From: Tragulus kanchil
Lineage: Eukaryota; Chordata; Mammalia; Artiodactyla; Tragulidae
Assembly: GCA_022376925.1 (NCBI GenBank)
Contig: JAIOJX010000001.1
Span: 39,714,324-39,778,323, forward strand
Length of the DNA stretch: 64,000 bases
Reading direction: 5' to 3'
A program made the translations under genes and the position numbers. Shown piece by piece: positions 23,396-34,703 of the stretch; position 1 is the first letter of the stretch; every line of letters begins with the position of its first letter. The notes below the pieces were generated by a model, which saw nothing but the letters and a program-made list of their open reading frames with translations, did not search any database and was not told the DNA's origin.

Positions 23396-23515
23396 GATTT
23401 CTCTGGTTAGAGCAGGCAGGGGCCCCTGTGCATTGGCTTCTCATTGACTTTGGTTGTGGAGCATTTGCTCTAGAGTGCCAGGACTTAAGTAGTTTTGGCT
23501 CAAGGGCATGTAATT
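23396..23515 (-). mobile_element. CHR-type SINE fragment (antisense)
   Basis: Shows the antisense CHR body: 'gagcaggcaggggcccctgt', 'tggcttctcattgactttgg', 'ttgtggagcatttgctctag'. Both ends are missing. Confidence 0.6.
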
Positions 23516-23550
23516 TTCTTTTTTTTGGTAGAGCTTTTGTCTTTCCTTTT

Positions 23551-23567
23551 GTGTGTGTGTGTGTGTT
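23551..23567. repeat. (GT)n microsatellite
   Basis: About eight GT units. Confidence 0.9.
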
Positions 23568-23599
23568 AAGGATAATAATCGCCTTGTAGAAGGAATTTA

Positions 23600-24659
23600 G
23601 GAGTGTTCCATCCTCTTCGTTTTTTGGCAAAGATCAAAATGGGTAGGTATTAGTTGTTCATATTATTAGTTGTTTGGCAGAATTCACATATGAATTTCTC
23701 CCATTCTGGAATATTGTTTGCTGAGAGTTATTTTGTTTTTAGAAGTTCAGTTTCACTACTAGTGATTAGTTTGTGCTAATTTTTCTTCTTAATTCTTCTT
23801 AATTCAGTCTTGGGAGAATGTACGTTTCTAGCAATTTGACCATTCTTAGTTGACAGTTTTATTGGCTTATAATTGTAGTATTCTCATTCCTTTTCTTTCG
23901 TTTCTATTTTTGTTTGTGTCCCCTCCTCTTGGTGAACGTGGCTAGAGGGTCATCAATTTTGTTTAAACCAAAAGCTGTTTTTTAAATTTATTTTATTGAA
24001 CTATTTAGTCTCTTACTTATTTCTTCTTTCATCTTCTTTATATACTTCTACATTATAACTTTGGGTTTTGTTTGTTCTTCTTTATCTCATGGTAGGTTAG
24101 GTTGTGTATTTGAGATTTTTATTGTTTCTTGAGGAAGACCTGTATCACTATAAACTTCCTGCATAGAATTGCTTTTGCTACATCTCATATATTTTGGAAA
24201 GTTGTGTTTCTATTTTCATTTGTTTCAAGGTATTTCCTGAGTTCCTCTTTGATTTCATTATTGACCCATAGGTTCTTTAGGAGTATGTTCTTTAATATCC
24301 ATGTATTTGTGCTTTTCCCATTTTTTTATGTAGTTGATTTTAGTCTCATACCATTGTGGTTGAAAATGCTTGACATAATTCATATCCTCTTAAATTTGTT
24401 GAGGCTTGGTTTGTGACCTAATGTGATATACTCTGGAGAATGTTCCACGTGTACTTGAGAAGAACATGTATTCTACTGTGTTTGGATGGAATGTCTTACA
24501 GTTACCTATTAAGCCAACTGGTCTGTTTTGTCATTTAAGATTACTATTGCCTTATTTATTTTCTATCTAGATTATCTTTCCATTAATGTAAGTGGTGTGT
24601 TAAAGTCCCCTGTGATTATTGTATCAATGTCAATTTCTCCCCTTGTATTTGTTAATACT
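23600..24659 (-). mobile_element. Old L1 ORF2 region (antisense)
   Basis: Antisense L1 ORF2 pattern running toward the element's 5' end: 'ttgagatttttattgtttct', 'tttgatttcattattgaccc', 'ggttgaaaatgcttgacata', 'ctggagaatgttccacgtgt', 'aagtggtgtgttaaagtccc'. All frames are broken. The same L1 continues after the mariner, from 25560. Confidence 0.8.
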
Positions 24660-25540
24660 TATTAGGTTGGTGCAAATGTAATTTCAGTTTCAGACCATGA
24701 ATTTTAATCGTTATAACTAGGCTCAAACACATATTTATTAATCAAAATAGGAACCATTACAATCAACACATTTTTGTCAATGAGAAATAAGTGTGTTTAT
24801 TCCTATAGTGTGAAAAATCCATACTTTGGGATTTGATGAACTCTTGGAAAGCATTTTCTGATTCTTGTTGGTTGTGGAAGCATTTTCCCTGCAAAAAGTT
24901 GTTGAGATGCTTGAAGATGTGGTAGTCAGTTGGCAAAAGGTCAGAAAAATATGGTGGATGAGGCAAAACTTTGTGGCCCAATTCTTTCAACTCTTGAAGT
25001 GTTGGTTGTGCAACGTGAAGTCAGGCGTTGTCATGGAGAAGAACTGGACACATTCTGTTGACCAATGTTAGCTGCAGGCATTGCCATTTTCAGTGTATTT
25101 CATCAATTTGTTGAGTATTTTTCTCAGATGTAATGGTTATCTAGGATTTGGAAAGCTATAGTCAGTCAGACCGGTAACAGGCCACCAGAGACCACGATCT
25201 ACTTTTGTGCTAATTTGGCTTTAGCATGTGCTTTGGAGTTTCTTCTTTGTCCAACCACTGAGCTGCTCATCACCAGTTGTCATGTAAAATCCAGTTTTTG
25301 TCGCATGTCACAATCCGATTGAGAAAAGGTTCATTGTTGTGTAGAACAAGATAAGACAACAGTGCAAAATAATGATTTTTTTTTTTTGATCAGCTCACGA
25401 GGCACCAATGTATCAAGCCTTTTCACCTTTCCAATTTGCTTCAAAAGCTGAATGACCGTAGAATGGTCAAAGTTGAGTTCTTTGACAACTTCTCTTGTCA
25501 GCCTCCCTATGACTCTTATTGGCAAATTTAGTTCATTTTC
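24660..25540 (-). mobile_element. Dead mariner transposon inserted in L1
   Basis: The terminal repeat 'ttaggttggtgcaaatgtaa' starts at 24662, after a TA. On the minus strand two transposase blocks remain (see the next entry). The opposite terminal repeat and the first part of the coding region are not visible; sequence leaves the mariner around 25540. The copy is therefore truncated on its 5' side, as well as frameshifted. Confidence 0.9.
24763..25525 (-). pseudogene. Mariner transposase remnant
   Basis: The upstream block (25331-25525) matches the transposase helix-turn-helix linker: 'VVKELNFDHSTVIQLLKQIGK' without its last residue, then 'LVPRELI'. The downstream block (24763-24990) matches the C-terminal catalytic region: 'LPHPPYFSDLLPTDYHIFKHL', read one short, then 'GKCFHNQQESENAFQEF'. 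'PTDYHIF' holds the last catalytic aspartate region. The middle is out of frame. It resembles the mammalian mariner lineage behind SETMAR, but shows no sign of domestication. Confidence 0.88.
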
Positions 25541-26420
25541 ATTTAACGTAATTTTTGATAATCATGTACTCATTGCCATTTTTTAAATTGTTTTCCAATA
25601 GTTTTTGTAGTGTTTCTTTTTTTCTTCTTCTATTAGTTTCCTTACTAGTGGTTTAATGGTTTTCATTAATGGTATACTTGTGTTCCTTTCTCTCTAGTTT
25701 TTGTATATATATTATAAGTTTTAGATTAATTTTCTGCATAAAAATCAGCTGGCAGCCTTATGGGGCTTCCTTTGCATGTGAGTTTTTTGTTTTCCTCTTG
25801 CTGCCTTTAGGAGTCTTTATCTTTTGCTTTTGCAATTTGAATTATGATATGTCTCAGTATTGGTCTCTTTGAGTTTATCATGTTTTGGATTCTATGTGCT
25901 TCTTGTACCTGTATATCTGTTTCCTTCTTTCATGTTTCAGAAATTTTTAGCTATAATTCTATTAAATACTTTTTTGTGTTCTTTTCTCTTTTTCTGGGAC
26001 CTCCATAATACAAATGTTAGTATACCTGATATCCTAGAAGTCCCTTAAATTTCCCCTCCTTTACAAATTTGTTTCCCCTTTTGCTGTTCTGATTAGGTGG
26101 TTTACATTATTCTTTATTCCTGATTACTTGTGCATTCTTTTATATCACCTCCCTAGTCTGCTCTTAATTCTTTCTAGTGTATTTTTTTTATTTCAGTTAT
26201 TGAATTCTTTAGTTCTGACTTGTTCTTTTGAACATTTTCTACTTGTGAAAATTCTCACTTCATCTATTCTTTTCCTTAGTTCATTTAGCATTCTTATTAC
26301 TAATGCTTTGAACTCTTTTATCTGGTAAATTTTTATCTCTGGTCTATTAGTTATTTTTGTAGCATTTTTTCTTATTATTTTGTTTAAAATAAATTCCACT
26401 GTCTTCTCATTTGATTAACT
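25541..26420 (-). mobile_element. Old L1, continuation toward its 5' part (antisense)
   Basis: Antisense L1 pattern resumes after the mariner ('attaatggtatacttgtgtt', 'tttagattaattttctgcat'). Farther on, the minus-strand frame at 26193-26399 has a coiled-coil-like, lysine- and asparagine-rich text compatible with L1 ORF1. The element is broken and old. Confidence 0.6.
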
Positions 26421-27030
26421 TTCTCCATCTTTTTGAAATTATATAAAATAGTTACAAATCCCAGTTGAAGTGTTGTCCTTGTTTGGAAGCGTCTCTGTGC
26501 AGTCTGTGTCCATTGGCCTTAGTGAAATACATGAATCGGAAGTGTGCATGGATCATGTCTTCCCCAGAGTAAAAGCCAATGGTAAGATCAGTCTTTTCCT
26601 ATGTTCATAAGCATGCTATTGGTGTGGGGCTGGATCCATAGGTACTCAGGTAGAAGTCTTGAGGATCTGGCCTTAGCTTGTTCCATTCCTTTTAATTATG
26701 CACTCTGCACCCCACCCTACAGTGTACACTTCTTTTTAGAGAGGAGGAGTGCTGAAGCAAGAAGGGCCAGATTGGGTACCTAGTGTTGGTTGCAGCATGT
26801 GCTAGAATATTCCCAGTATGCCAGTCAGAGCTTGAGATAGCTCCCAATCCACTGCCTCAGTGACTGTCCTCCTCATGTTCTGATGCAGCCAGGTATGAGC
26901 CAGTTTCTTACCTCACAAATGCACATATTCCTCAGCCATGGTAGTCCTTGCTCTAGTTAGGAGATGTACAGGTGTTAGAAGAGCCAGAACAGGTGCTTAT
27001 CACAGGTCAGGGCACATGCTGCAGTAGTCC
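26421..27030. other. Unassigned segment between L1 and LTR
   Basis: Probably the 5' region of the same old L1 or an adjoining repeat ('ggttgcagcatgtgctagaa', 'ccagtcagagcttgagatag'). No gene. Its second copy is 27498-28107. Confidence 0.35.
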
Positions 27031-27287
27031 TGGGATTGTTGCAAAAATCAAACCATCAAGAAACCAAGCACCACACTTGGAGGGTTGGAGAACTCAGGTT
27101 TATTATACCAGCGGTCCCAGACAAGCTAGTGCTCAGAAATTCTGGGCCCAGGACTCAGGGTGAGCTCTTCTTTTATAGGATTAACATATGCAGGTACAGT
27201 TGGCGATTTTGATTGGTCACTTTGATTTTGAGCAGTTACAGAAACACAGGTAAACAATCTTTTTTTTTTGTTTAGATTTATTTTTTT
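27031..27287 (-). mobile_element. LTR of an endogenous retrovirus-like element, copy A (clipped)
   Basis: Read on the minus strand, the order is that of an LTR: a TATA box at 27171-27177, an R-like stretch of about 70 bp, an AATAAA signal at 27099-27104, and a U5-like end near 27031. No viral gene is next to it, so it looks like a solo LTR. Copy A is cut by duplication 7; copy B at 28108 continues into the U3 side. Confidence 0.55.
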
Positions 27288-28175
27288 AGTTCTGACTTGT
27301 TCTTTTGAACATTTTCTACTTGTGAAAATTCTCACTTCATCTATTCTTTTCCTTAGTTCATTTAGCATTCTTATTACTAATGCTTTGAACTCTTTTATCT
27401 GGTAAATTTTTATCTCTGGTCTATTAGTTATTTTTGTAGCATTTTTTCTTATTATTTTGTTTAAAATAAATTCCACTGTCTTCTCATTTGATTAACTTTC
27501 TCCATCTTTTTGAAATTATATAAAATAGTTACAAATCCCAGTTGAAGTGTTGTCCTTGTTTGGAAGCGTCTCTGTGCAGTCTGTGTCCATTGGCCTTAGT
27601 GAAATACATGAATCGGAAGTGTGCATGGATCATGTCTTCCCCAGAGTAAAAGCCAATGGTAAGATCAGTCTTTTCCTATGTTCATAAGCATGCTATTGGT
27701 GTGGGGCTGGATCCATAGGTACTCAGGTAGAAGTCTTGAGGATCTGGCCTTAGCTTGTTCCATTCCTTTTAATTATGCACTCTGCACCCCACCCTACAGT
27801 GTACACTTCTTTTTAGAGAGGAGGAGTGCTGAAGCAAGAAGGGCCAGATTGGGTACCTAGTGTTGGTTGCAGCATGTGCTAGAATATTCCCAGTATGCCA
27901 GTCAGAGCTTGAGATAGCTCCCAATCCACTGCCTCAGTGACTGTCCTCCTCATGTTCTGATGCAGCCAGGTATGAGCCAGTTTCTTACCTCACAAATGCA
28001 CATATTCCTCAGCCATGGTAGTCCTTGCTCTAGTTAGGAGATGTACAGGTGTTAGAAGAGCCAGAACAGGTGCTTATCACAGGTCAGGGCACATGCTGCA
28101 GTAGTCCTGGGATTGTTGCAAAAATCAAACCATCAAGAAACCAAGCACCACACTTGGAGGGTTGGAGAACTCAGG

Positions 28176-28181
28176 TTTATT
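28176..28181 (-). promoter_or_regulatory. Polyadenylation signal of the LTR
   Basis: 'tttatt' on the plus strand is AATAAA on the minus strand, placed as expected at the R/U5 part of the LTR. The duplicate is at 27099-27104. Confidence 0.55.
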
Positions 28182-28247
28182 ATACCAGCGGTCCCAGACA
28201 AGCTAGTGCTCAGAAATTCTGGGCCCAGGACTCAGGGTGAGCTCTTC

Positions 28248-28254
28248 TTTTATA
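28248..28254 (-). promoter_or_regulatory. TATA box of the LTR
   Basis: 'ttttata' on the plus strand reads TATAAAA on the minus strand. It sits about 70 bp upstream (in LTR sense) of an AATAAA signal. The duplicate is at 27171-27177. Confidence 0.55.
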
Positions 28255-28344
28255 GGATTAACATATGCAGGTACAGTTGGCGATTTTGATTGGTCACTTT
28301 GATTTTGAGCAGTTACAGAACACAGGGGTTGCTAGGGGTTACAG

Positions 28345-28702
28345 GTAAACAATCTTTTTTTTTTTTTTAAGATTTAGTTATTTATTTATTTTGGGCGGGA
28401 GTCAGGTTGGGGATGGAGGGGAGGGGGCGGGCCACTTCTATTGGTCTTTCATTTATCTATTTTCATCCGTCTTTGTTCTTTGGCTCCTGCGGGCCTCCCA
28501 TCGCGGTGGCGTCTGTCGTTGCAGAGCCCAGCTCTGGGCACGTGCGCTCCAGAGCTCCGGCTCGGTGATTGGACACATCAGTCCAGCCGCTCCGCAGTAC
28601 GTGGGATCTGCCCAGGCCAGGGATCAAACCGGTGCCCCTTGCACTGCAAGGCGGTGTCCTTATCCACTGGACCACCAGGGGAAGCCCCAGTAAACAATCT
28701 TT
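28345..28702 (-). mobile_element. CHR-like SINE (antisense) with target-site duplications
   Basis: SINE at 28358-28689. It begins with the antisense poly-A (T-run), then 'ctattggtctttcatttatc', 'ttggctcctgcgggcctccc', and ends with the antisense promoter: 'gccagggatcaaaccggtgc' (B box) and 'ttatccactggaccaccagg'. The duplication 'gtaaacaatcttt' is at 28345-28357 and 28690-28702. It is inserted in the LTR. The high GC and intact boxes suggest youth. Confidence 0.92.
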
Positions 28703-28920
28703 AAACAAAGGTCCACAGAGGCAGGAAGGGAGCATTCCCTGCTTATCAGAGCACCTTGCTGTTACAGTGTTCTCAGCACCACAGGCTGACCTCAGGGGGT
28801 AAAAAGAGCTTTATAGTTAATTATTACTGAACACGAGTTTTAATTTCCTTCTTCAGGATAGCCATCCAAGTCACAGAGATTCAATTTGATTCCTCCACTT
28901 TGTTTCATGGATTAAGCAAC

Positions 28921-29610
28921 CACGAATGTGCTGTTTAGGAGTGTAACCTAGTACAGCCTAGGTTTCTTACCGTGTGCCTGTCAGTCCCATGGTTTTTCAA
29001 ACCAGCAAAGGGGGCTCATCTTCCCAGTATTGGACCACAGACCTGATTGTCCAATATGTGGTTGAAACTGCTAACTGCCCAGGGATGATCACCAAACCCA
29101 TGATTTTTATAATTTTTGCCAATGTTCTCATTGTTTTTGCAGAGTAGAGTTTTTTTTAAGTTTGTCTGAGTTTGTCATGCCTGCTGATGTAACCACTTTT
29201 TAAGTTATCACTAAGCTTCATTATCTACCTCATACAGTGTGTTGTTCTGTTAGTATGGTCACTTCAAAGTGTTCATAAAAATCCATGACTGGAAACACTA
29301 ATTATAAGTGGAAGTTGCATGTTGTAATATTTTAGGAGATATAATGTGATAGTTAAAAATCATATTACAAAAGAAAAGTCTCACATATTTTATTGAACTA
29401 CTTTCTCAGAAATAGCACAGTCTGCCATGGTAAGTGAATAAAGTATAAAGAAAGAAAATTTTGCAAAGTGTAGCTACCTCCATTAAAGCTAGCTTCATCA
29501 TTCAAACATAGTTTCTCATAACTGTAAAAAGGCTGAGATTGGTGGAGGTAGAACATACAAATGAAATGGAAAAACATGATCAAAGGATATGGTTAAATTG
29601 TCGAAATATT
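28921..29610. other. Unassigned stretch
   Basis: No gene recognised. The part up to about 29110 may still belong to the LTR or a neighbouring repeat. The rest is AT-rich and unassigned. Confidence 0.4.
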
Positions 29611-29942
29611 AATTATACTTCTTGTGGCTTCCCTTGTAGTTCAGCTGGTAAAGAATCCACGTGCAATGCAGGAGACTCTGGTTCAATTCCTGGGTTGGGA
29701 AGATCCCCTGGAGAAGGGATAGACTACCCACTCCAGTATTCTTGGGCTTCCCTGGTGGGTCAGATGGTAAAGAATCGACCCTCAATGTGGGAGACCTGGG
29801 TTCAATTCCTGGATTGGGAAGATCCCCTGGAGAAAGGAGAGGCTACTCAATCCAGTATTTTTGCCTGGAAAATTCCATGACTTGTCCATGGGTTGCAAAG
29901 AGTCAGAAACGAATGAGTGACTTTCACTTAATATACATCTTA
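29611..29942 (+). mobile_element. Dimeric Bov-tA SINE
   Basis: Two tRNA-derived heads follow in the same orientation. The first monomer is at 29626-29743 ('ggcttcccttgtagttcagc', B box 'ggttcaattcctggg'). The second is at 29744-29928 ('gggcttccctggtgggtcag', B box 'ggttcaattcctgga'), followed by the BovB-derived tail. Imperfect duplications of the 'aattatacttctt' kind flank it, so the dimer was inserted as a unit. Confidence 0.9.
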
Positions 29943-30296
29943 ATGGATTTACAAGAAGGATACTAGCTAAATGCCTGCTGTCATTTCCTATTTAAACATT
30001 ATCTTACTGGACTTCAGAGTCCGTATTGCAAGGGGATGTTAGTAAGCCATCGAGATTCAAAACCATCTCCTCAACCAAATGGTGCTATTCCTAGGTACGG
30101 ATCTCAGACTAGAGATACCTTTCTCAGTAAACATGGGTAATCCATGGAGGAGAAAGACTTTGCCAGCCTCAGCTGCTGCTGGGACAGTTTGAAATAACAG
30201 AGTGCCAGCCATAATTCTTTGTCTTGTCTTGAGACTGTCTTCTAGAAATGAGCTATTCATTTGAATGGATTTTTAAAATTTCTTTCCCTTTTTAAA
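29943..30296. other. Unassigned stretch
   Basis: No gene or nameable repeat. The 67-residue minus-strand frame at 30057-30260 has no motif. Confidence 0.5.
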
Positions 30297-30413
30297 AAAT
30301 TTTTGGCTGCATCACACAACATGTGGGATCTTTGTTCCTTGAACAGGGACTGAACCTGTGGCCCATGCATTGGAAATGTTTAGTCTAAACCACTGTACAT
30401 CCAGGGGAGTCCC
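30297..30413 (-). mobile_element. CHR-type SINE fragment (antisense)
   Basis: 'ggctgcatcacacaacatgt', 'gaacagggactgaacctgtg' (degenerate B box) and 'aaccactgtacatccagggg' match the antisense CHR head. About 115 bp remain. Confidence 0.8.
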
Positions 30414-30670
30414 TGAATAGAATTTTAAAACAATGAAAACAAATCACTCTCCATTGATGCAGAGTCTTCTATGAACAAATTTAAAGTTGTGTCAAAGGTT
30501 AGGGCAACAATATGAAAGCAATGTCCTCACATAACTCATAATTTAAGAGTTAAACTGTAGCCATTTTATATATCCTCCTATAGGAACATACATACCATTT
30601 TTCTTTGTTTCTTTCACTTTACCTTTAAACCTACTGTGTAGTAGAATTCATACCAAGAAGTCCATAAAAC

Positions 30671-32805
30671 ATATATGTACTGTTCAATAAACTATCACAC
30701 AGTACACAACAAAGCAATCACCACCCCAGTCAAAAAATAGAATATTTTCAATACCCTAGAGATCTTATTTGACTTTTCTTTTTAATGAGTGCATTGCAGT
30801 TAATTTTGTTAATGACTTTGTGACAATTTTAGAAATAAATGTATTTTGGTAAGAAAGGGAGATGTGAAACCAGATTTACAAAATAATGTTATCGTAGGCA
30901 TAGGAATCAGGGTCTAACCTCGGACACATAAATCTGGTGTCAGAGGAGAATAGATCATTATGTTGGTAAAAGTGGCATAAAACCAGAGGCAAATATTGTG
31001 TGTCACTGAGTGTCAAACTTGCCCACACCCTTAGGGAATAGCAAAGACTCAGTTTCAAACTGTGAAAAGCTGAGTAGGAATGTGATAGGCCAAAGAAAGT
31101 AACACTTTTCTTGGTCTGAGACATGAGCTAATTAGATTTTACTGATACCTGCTACAGTACAAGACTTCACAACACTTGACTTCCATAAACTCACATCATA
31201 CATCTCTAATAATGCCATGTTTTATACTCAGGAATGATCTCAGTTTCACCCAATTCACAAATTAACAAATAACACTGTGCTGGGCATAATTCTAAGCAGA
31301 TTGCACATATTCACTTCATCCTTCCAGCTCTTTTAAGAAAAATGGAGAAACTGAAGCACAAGGGGATGGCAAAGGTGGGACTCAAACTCAGGATGGCTGG
31401 CAGCAGATTCTGATCTGGGACTAAGCTTTTCTCTCTCTGTTTAAGGAACTGAAAATTGTGGTTCCCTGGTAAAAAGATCAGAGTTTCTTTGGTTCTTTTT
31501 CATAGCATATATGCTTGTTAATAGCATAATTATGAAGACTAACTCTTTTGTATAATGGTATTTTAATATATAATAGCTATCAATATAGAGAAGAATATGT
31601 CTGAGATTCCTGTTGTAGCATGAGATATAACATGGAATTTAAACATTTTGGGTAAAGCAACATTTTCTCATGGGTATGGAACTTTAATATAGATTACATG
31701 CCTTTATTTTACAAAAAAATTATAATTGTATAATAAGATATATGTACTGTTCAATAAACTATCACACAGTACACAACAAAGCAATCACCACCCCAGTCAA
31801 AAAATAGAATATTTTCAATACCCTAGAGATCTTATTTGACTTTTCTTTTTAATGAGTGCATTGCAGTTAATTTTGTTAATGACTTTGTGACAATTTTAGA
31901 AATAAATGTATTTTGGTAAGAAAGGGAGATGTGAAACCAGATTTACAAAATAATGTTATCGTAGGCATAGGAATCAGGGTCTAACCTCGGACACATAAAT
32001 CTGGTGTCAGAGGAGAATAGATCATTATGTTGGTAAAAGTGGCATAAAACCAGAGGCAAATATTGTGTGTCACTGAGTGTCAAACTTGCCCACACCCTTA
32101 GGGAATAGCAAAGACTCAGTTTCAAACTGTGAAAAGCTGAGTAGGAATGTGATAGGCCAAAGAAAGTAACACTTTTCTTGGTCTGAGACATGAGCTAATT
32201 AGATTTTACTGATACCTGCTACAGTACAAGACTTCACAACACTTGACTTCCATAAACTCACATCATACATCTCTAATAATGCCATGTTTTATACTCAGGA
32301 ATGATCTCAGTTTCACCCAATTCACAAATTAACAAATAACACTGTGCTGGGCATAATTCTAAGCAGATTGCACATATTCACTTCATCCTTCCAGCTCTTT
32401 TAAGAAAAATGGAGAAACTGAAGCACAAGGGGATGGCAAAGGTGGGACTCAAACTCAGGATGGCTGGCAGCAGATTCTGATCTGGGACTAAGCTTTTCTC
32501 TCTCTGTTTAAGGAACTGAAAATTGTGGTTCCCTGGTAAAAAGATCAGAGTTTCTTTGGTTCTTTTTCATAGCATATATGCTTGTTAATAGCATAATTAT
32601 GAAGACTAACTCTTTTGTATAATGGTATTTTAATATATAATAGCTATCAATATAGAGAAGAATATGTCTGAGATTCCTGTTGTAGCATGAGATATAACAT
32701 GGAATTTAAACATTTTGGGTAAAGCAACATTTTCTCATGGGTATGGAACTTTAATAAAGATCAAATGCCTTTATTTTACAAGATATTTTTTGAAAAGGGA
32801 AGTAT
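30671..32805. repeat. Direct duplication 8 (period 1067 bp)
   Basis: Copy A 30671-31737, copy B 31738 to about 32805. The last 50 bases of A (31688-31737) are an error-rich, shortened version of 32755-32824. A 'tatagattaca' reading stands for 'aaagatcaaa', then there is a deletion up to 'attgtataa'. The bodies look identical. Confidence 0.94.
31271..31425 (-). mobile_element. MIR SINE relic (antisense)
   Basis: Antisense MIR core: 'actgtgctgggcataattct', 'aaaatggagaaactgaagca', 'ggtgggactcaaactcagga'. A second copy at 32338-32492 comes from duplication 8. Confidence 0.75.
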
Positions 32806-32824
32806 ATTGATGAAATTGTATAAG

Positions 32825-33264
32825 CAGTTTTATTAGCAGTATTGTAGAAAGACCTTACTCAGTATGATACTAATAACAGTTTGGTGTCATTGCTTTGATT
32901 AATGCTAAGGGGTTACTAATTTTACCACCATTGCTTTTGTACCCTCTGTGAAAAGGCCAACACTTGGAAATAGGGAAGGAATACCTCAGCATTACTATGA
33001 AAATAATGTTCACCTCTTATACCCCATGAACATATTTCTAGGATAACACTAGGAATACAAAGACCATAGTTTTAAAGCTACTGCAAATAAAATCCATTGA
33101 CTTTCCTTTTGTCCTATTTGGACAATTGCTCTTTCCTGAAAGCTTTGCTCTCACTTCTGCCTCAGGGTCATGATTGACTTGCAGCCACCTCCCTCCCTTG
33201 CTTACAAATTTAGTTCTCCCAATTGCCATTCCTATACCCAGACACTATTTCCATTTCCTTGTAG
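32825..33264. other. Unassigned unique stretch
   Basis: I see no gene or repeat. The minus-strand frame at 33038-33229 lacks recognisable motifs. Confidence 0.5.
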
Positions 33265-33287
33265 GAAAAAAAAAAAAAAAAAAAAAA
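33265..33287 (+). repeat. Poly-A run
   Basis: About 22 consecutive A with no recognisable retro-element on its left side. Confidence 0.95.
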
Positions 33288-33682
33288 CCTGTGTGCCCAA
33301 AGCCCAGAAGATAAGAACTCCCTGACTGAAGGTTAAGTTCCTCCTTTGACTTCTTACAATATGAATTGCTTCTAGAGACCCTGAATTCCTGACAGCCTGG
33401 CCCTGCATCTCCTTATCTGCTTATTTTTCCTCTCTTGACGTTGGCCAAGTAAATCTGGTGAATGGTGGGAGACAGATGGTAGGGAGAAATAAGAATTAAG
33501 GTTGATCAAATAGAGGATAGAAAAGGAATCTCCTTGGTCACTTTTAAGGAATCAAATCCTTCAGTCAGGCTGTTCTCTCACGATTGTGTCAAGCTGAGTT
33601 AAATTATTACTAAATGCTTAGCCATCAATGGTTATCTCTTGTGACTTTTAGGGACTGAAAGTCTTTAGTATTTTCTCTTTTT

Positions 33683-33980
33683 CTTGGTACACTGGGTCAG
33701 TCTTGCTGGGTGCAGGCTTTCTATAGTTGTGGCAAGCAGGGGCTCCTCTTCCTTGCATTGTGTGGGCTTCTTATTGCTGTGGATTCTCTTGTTGCAGAGC
33801 ATGGGTTCTGAGGCATATGGGCCTCAGTTGTTGTAGCTCTCCAGCTCTGGAACACAGACTCAGTATTTGTGGGTTGTGGGCTTAGTTACTTTGCGGCATG
33901 TGGAATCTTTCGGGACTATGGATTGAACCCCTGCATTGGTAGGCGGGTTCCTATCTACTGCACCACCACAGAAGTCGTGT
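33683..33980 (-). mobile_element. CHR-type SINE (antisense, nearly full length)
   Basis: Antisense CHR body: 'ttgtggcaagcaggggctcc', 'tgggcttcttattgctgtgg', 'ttgcagagcatgggttctga', 'tgcggcatgtggaatctttc', then the promoter remnant 'ggattgaacccctgcattgg' and 'tactgcaccaccacagaagt'. It is well diverged. Confidence 0.82.
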
Positions 33981-34703
33981 TTAGTCGTTCTTAGAAACTT
34001 GTACCAATAACGGAAAAACAAACAAACAAATGAAAGAGAGAATCCAGTCTTTTCCCCACCTAGAGGCATGTTTCATGGTAGATAGCTTACTGTGACAGAT
34101 AAATTTGAGGCTGACATTTCTCTTACATTTCTTATGGCCTCTCACTGTGTCTGCACAGTTTTCCTGAGAGCAGTTTCCTATTACGTACTACTGAAGAACT
34201 ATATTTTACAGGCAATTTGACCCAGTTCTGACAACGTTAGGGGGCATGCTAGGACCTCAAGTTACAGCAAGCAGAGGGTCTAGGTGGGGAGGAAGTCTGA
34301 CTTGGGCAAACGATAACCTTCACCCTGCCATTCTTTTATCGTTATCATTAGGATCTTTTGTCCATAGAATTTAAATTTTATTTTTAAAAGCTGTTGTCTT
34401 CCCCTTTCTCTTTATAAAAAAAGAAACAGTCAAGATTTAAAGACTGGCTAAAATTTACTTTTAGATTATAAGACATTTTGACTCTTGCAAGCATGGTCAA
34501 TTACAGTAAAGGCACCCTAAATTTATTTTAGCAAATTCTTAATATTTACTATATTGACAATTAAACATTCATTATGCACTTGCTAGGTGCAAAAATCTAT
34601 AAGGATGGTGGAAAATAAAAATAATAAATAACATACCCACTTTCTTCTCAAAAGTCTCAAACTGTGGTGAGAGGTAAAATATAAAGGAAGTAGATAAAGA
34701 AGA
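33981..34703. other. Unassigned stretch
   Basis: No gene. Contains a short (CAAA)n tract near 34018-34030. 34540-34620 may be a MIR/L2-type tail ('ttatgcacttgctaggtgca'). Confidence 0.45.

Larger units (their letters stand above)
26211..28365. repeat. Direct duplication 7 (period 1077 bp)
   Basis: Copy A 26211 to about 27287, copy B 27288-28365. The end of A (27241-27287) is a collapsed version of 28318-28365. 'ggggttgctaggggttacag' is lost after one extra A, and the T-rich start of the SINE is misread. Both ends otherwise follow the same text. Copy B is therefore the better reading of the tail. Confidence 0.93.
28108..28920 (-). mobile_element. LTR of an endogenous retrovirus-like element, copy B, split by a SINE
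   Basis: Same LTR as at 27031, here extending past the SINE at 28358-28689 to about 28920 on the U3 side. The outer border is not clear, as I do not see the terminal dinucleotides with certainty. No gag, pol or env remains are visible in the neighbourhood. Confidence 0.5.

Noticed and set aside
24763..24990. Mariner C-terminal frame as a domesticated transposase gene
   Set aside because: Frameshifts lie between the blocks and the 5' part is missing. There is no fusion partner or splice evidence.
28391..28802. Open frames over the SINE at 28.4-28.7 kb
   Set aside because: Again the GC-rich CHR-like SINE read in several frames, with no gene structure.
33265..33287. Poly-A run as the tail of a processed pseudogene
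   Set aside because: The sequence to its left (33040-33264) shows no mRNA-like frame, polyadenylation signal next to the run, or flanking duplication.
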